A stretch of DNA of 64,000 bases from NCBI RefSeq assembly GCF_003429105.1, contig NZ_QVTD01000024.1, positions 1-64,000 of the forward strand, in the 5' to 3' direction. Origin of the DNA: Peribacillus glennii (GTDB taxonomy: Bacteria > Bacillota > Bacilli > Bacillales > DSM-1321). Position 1 is the stretch's first letter, and each line of letters begins with the position of its first letter. Position numbers and translations under genes: made by a program. Below, piece after piece: positions 62,487-64,000 of the stretch. The notes beneath the pieces are model-generated. The model made no database searches. It was not told the origin of the DNA and saw only the letters and a list, made by a program, of their open reading frames with translations.

Positions 62487-64000
62487 ATGTCCTTAAAGGA
62501 AAAACTGAATGAAACCGTGGACAAAATAAAAAAAGGCGGTCTTGAAAAATATCATGAAAAAAACGCTGAAAAAGGGAAATTATTCGTTCGCAATAGGCTG
62601 GAGCTGCTTTTTGATGAAGGATTGGAAATAGAGGATGCTTTTTTTGCCAATTGTGAAAGCGGAGGCTTGCCAGCGGACGGTGTGGTAACTGGAATCGGTA
62701 AAATAGGCGGGCAAACAGTATGTGTCATGGCAAATGATTCGACCGTAAAAGCGGGTTCGTGGGGAGCCAAAACGGTTGAAAAAATCCTCCGTATCCAGGA
62801 AACGGCGGAAAAACTCCAGGTTCCCCTACTGTATCTTGTTGACTCAGCAGGGGCTCGTATTACGGACCAGGTCGAAATGTTCCCGGGCAGGAGGGGAGCA
62901 GGGCGGATTTTTTATAACCAAGTGAAACTGTCAGGTAAAGTTCCGCAAATCTGCCTCCTTTTCGGACCATCCGCAGCTGGGGGTGCCTACATTCCGGCTT
63001 TTTGCGATATCGTGGTCATGGTGGAAGGAAATGCTTCCATGTATTTGGGTTCGCCAAGAATGGCAGAAATGGTCATTGGCGAAAAGGTGAGCGAAGAGGA
63101 AATGGGCGGTGCCAAAATGCATTGCTCCATATCCGGGTGTGGCGATGTGTTAGCGAAGACAGAACAGGAAGCGATAGCTTTTGCCCGGAGCTATCTTTCC
63201 TACTTCCCGGCCAATTTTCAGGAAAAGCCGGCTGCAACAGAAGCGGGACTACCCGCGGAATTTGAAAAAACGCTTGAGGAGTTGCTTCCTGCGAACCAAA
63301 ACGCACCTTTTAATATGCATGAATTCATAGAGAGAATCATCGACCAAGGTACGTTTTGCGAAATTAAAAAATTATTTGCCCCGGAACTGATAACAGGCCT
63401 GGCTCGTTTAAACGGTAATACAATCGGGATAATCGCCAATCAGCCCCGAGTCAAAGGTGGCGTGCTCTTTCACGATTCCGCGGATAAAGCCGCGAAGTTC
63501 ATAACACTCTGCGATGCCTTCAATATTCCTCTTCTGTTTCTCGCGGACATACCAGGCTTCATGATTGGGACGAAAGTCGAGCAGGCAGGCATCATCCGCC
63601 ATGGGGCTAAGATGATATCAGCTATGAGTGAAGCGACCGTTCCAAAGATCTCAGTGGTCGTTCGAAAAGCATACGGTGCTGGATTATACGCCATGGCAGG
63701 CCCTGCGTTCGAACCCGATTGCTGCCTCGCCCTGCCGACCGCATCGATTGCCGTAATGGGGCCCGAAGCTGCGGTGAACGCAGTTTATGCCAATAAAATC
63801 AAGGGGCTGCCACCCGAAGAGCGTACTGCTTTTATTGAATTGAAACGGGAAGAATATAAAAAAGATATCGATATATATCGGCTGGCCTCTGAAATGATTA
63901 TTGATCACATCGTCCAGCCAAATGACCTGCGCAAGGAATTAATAAACAGGTTTGAGTCATATATTTCCAAGCAGCAAATTTTCACCACTCGAAAACACGG
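62487..64000 (+). CDS. yngE: Acyl-CoA carboxyltransferase YngE (methylcrotonyl-CoA carboxylase beta), 3' end cut by window
   Basis: At least 504 residues; the frame is open to the window end, near the family's usual 510. Two crotonase-like halves: LLYLVDSAGARITDQVEMFPG, CLLFGPSAAGGAYIPAFCDI, then FHDSADKAAKFITLCDAFNI, LADIPGFMIGTKVEQAGIIR and KAYGAGLYAMAGPAFEPDC. Transfers carboxylate from carboxybiotin of YngHB to methylcrotonyl-CoA (or a related acyl-CoA). Follows yngF by 26 bases with AGGGAGGG. It closes the operon in the B. subtilis order. Confidence 0.95.
   Translation, partial: MSLKEKLNETVDKIKKGGLEKYHEKNAEKGKLFVRNRLELLFDEGLEIEDAFFANCESGGLPADGVVTGIGKIGGQTVCVMANDSTVKAGSWGAKTVEKILRIQETAEKLQVPLLYLVDSAGARITDQVEMFPGRRGAGRIFYNQVKLSGKVPQICLLFGPSAAGGAYIPAFCDIVVMVEGNASMYLGSPRMAEMVIGEKVSEEEMGGAKMHCSISGCGDVLAKTEQEAIAFARSYLSYFPANFQEKPAATEAGLPAEFEKTLEELLPANQNAPFNMHEFIERIIDQGTFCEIKKLFAPELITGLARLNGNTIGIIANQPRVKGGVLFHDSADKAAKFITLCDAFNIPLLFLADIPGFMIGTKVEQAGIIRHGAKMISAMSEATVPKISVVVRKAYGAGLYAMAGPAFEPDCCLALPTASIAVMGPEAAVNAVYANKIKGLPPEERTAFIELKREEYKKDIDIYRLASEMIIDHIVQPNDLRKELINRFESYISKQQIFTTRKH

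Noticed and set aside
1-64000. CRISPR array or rRNA operon
   Set aside because: No regularly spaced repeats and no rRNA-like sequence were seen.

Overview
The window looks like chromosome of a spore-forming Bacillaceae bacterium (Bacillus sensu lato, low to moderate GC). Spore genes (cotM, sspP, sspO, sspN, tlp, a gerT/gerP-like cluster, a yjcZ-type gene, and the yng operon that is mother-cell expressed in B. subtilis) are interleaved with housekeeping genes. The order yneK - cotM - sspP - sspO - acnA/citB - yneN - sspN - tlp - yneP - yneQ - yneR - plsY - yneT - parE - parC matches my recollection of B. subtilis, but several blocks are wedged into it.

The most notable wedge is a full selenocysteine (Sec) decoding and synthesis system. 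tRNA-Sec (selC, 7594-7690, minus), selB (13780-15660), selD (15697-16749, minus) and selA (17648-19060) lie among or beside these spore genes. Three genes contain in-frame TGA codons that must be read as Sec. These are selD itself (Sec18), a 78-residue SelW/Rdx-like protein with a C-x-x-U motif (16875-17111), and a HesB/IscA-like protein (33092-33379, Sec36). Ordinary gene calling misses or truncates all three. Each TGA is followed by a hairpin at the right distance to be a bacterial SECIS.

Region 1-7.5 kb is the decayed right end of an integrated mobile element. It holds small phage/ICE-type genes, an XRE regulator, a cysteine-rich VLP-type protein and a tyrosine integrase. The integrase is broken by a frameshift, a stop and a 3' deletion, and it lies immediately next to the 3' end of selC, the likely attachment site. 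The left end of the element is outside the window.

Region 7.9-20 kb carries yneK, sbcDC, a type II pantothenate kinase gene, the sel genes and spore genes. Region 20-29 kb carries aconitase, spore genes, a tandem-AAA SpoVK-like ATPase and yneP/Q/R. Region 29-33 kb is a decayed accessory patch: a PadR regulator, a histidine-kinase fragment, a carbonic-anhydrase fragment and a SulP transporter with two lesions, followed by the HesB selenoprotein. Region 33.4-41 kb has plsY, an NCS2 permease, yneT and parEC behind a LexA-like box. Region 41.5-44.5 kb is a germination cluster related to gerT, gerPC and gerPA/PF. Region 45-50.6 kb has an ArsR regulator, three luciferase-like (LLM) flavin oxidoreductases, an Old Yellow Enzyme and a broken cupin gene. 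Region 50.9-55.2 kb has ythAB (cytochrome bd-type oxidase), a secreted protein, a Staygreen-family protein and a PH-like membrane protein. From 55.3 kb to the end is a TetR gene and a yngJ-I-H-HB-G-F-E type operon for leucine/isovalerate-type acyl-CoA breakdown, with yngE cut by the window edge.

All functional calls come from reading the sequence. No database search was run.
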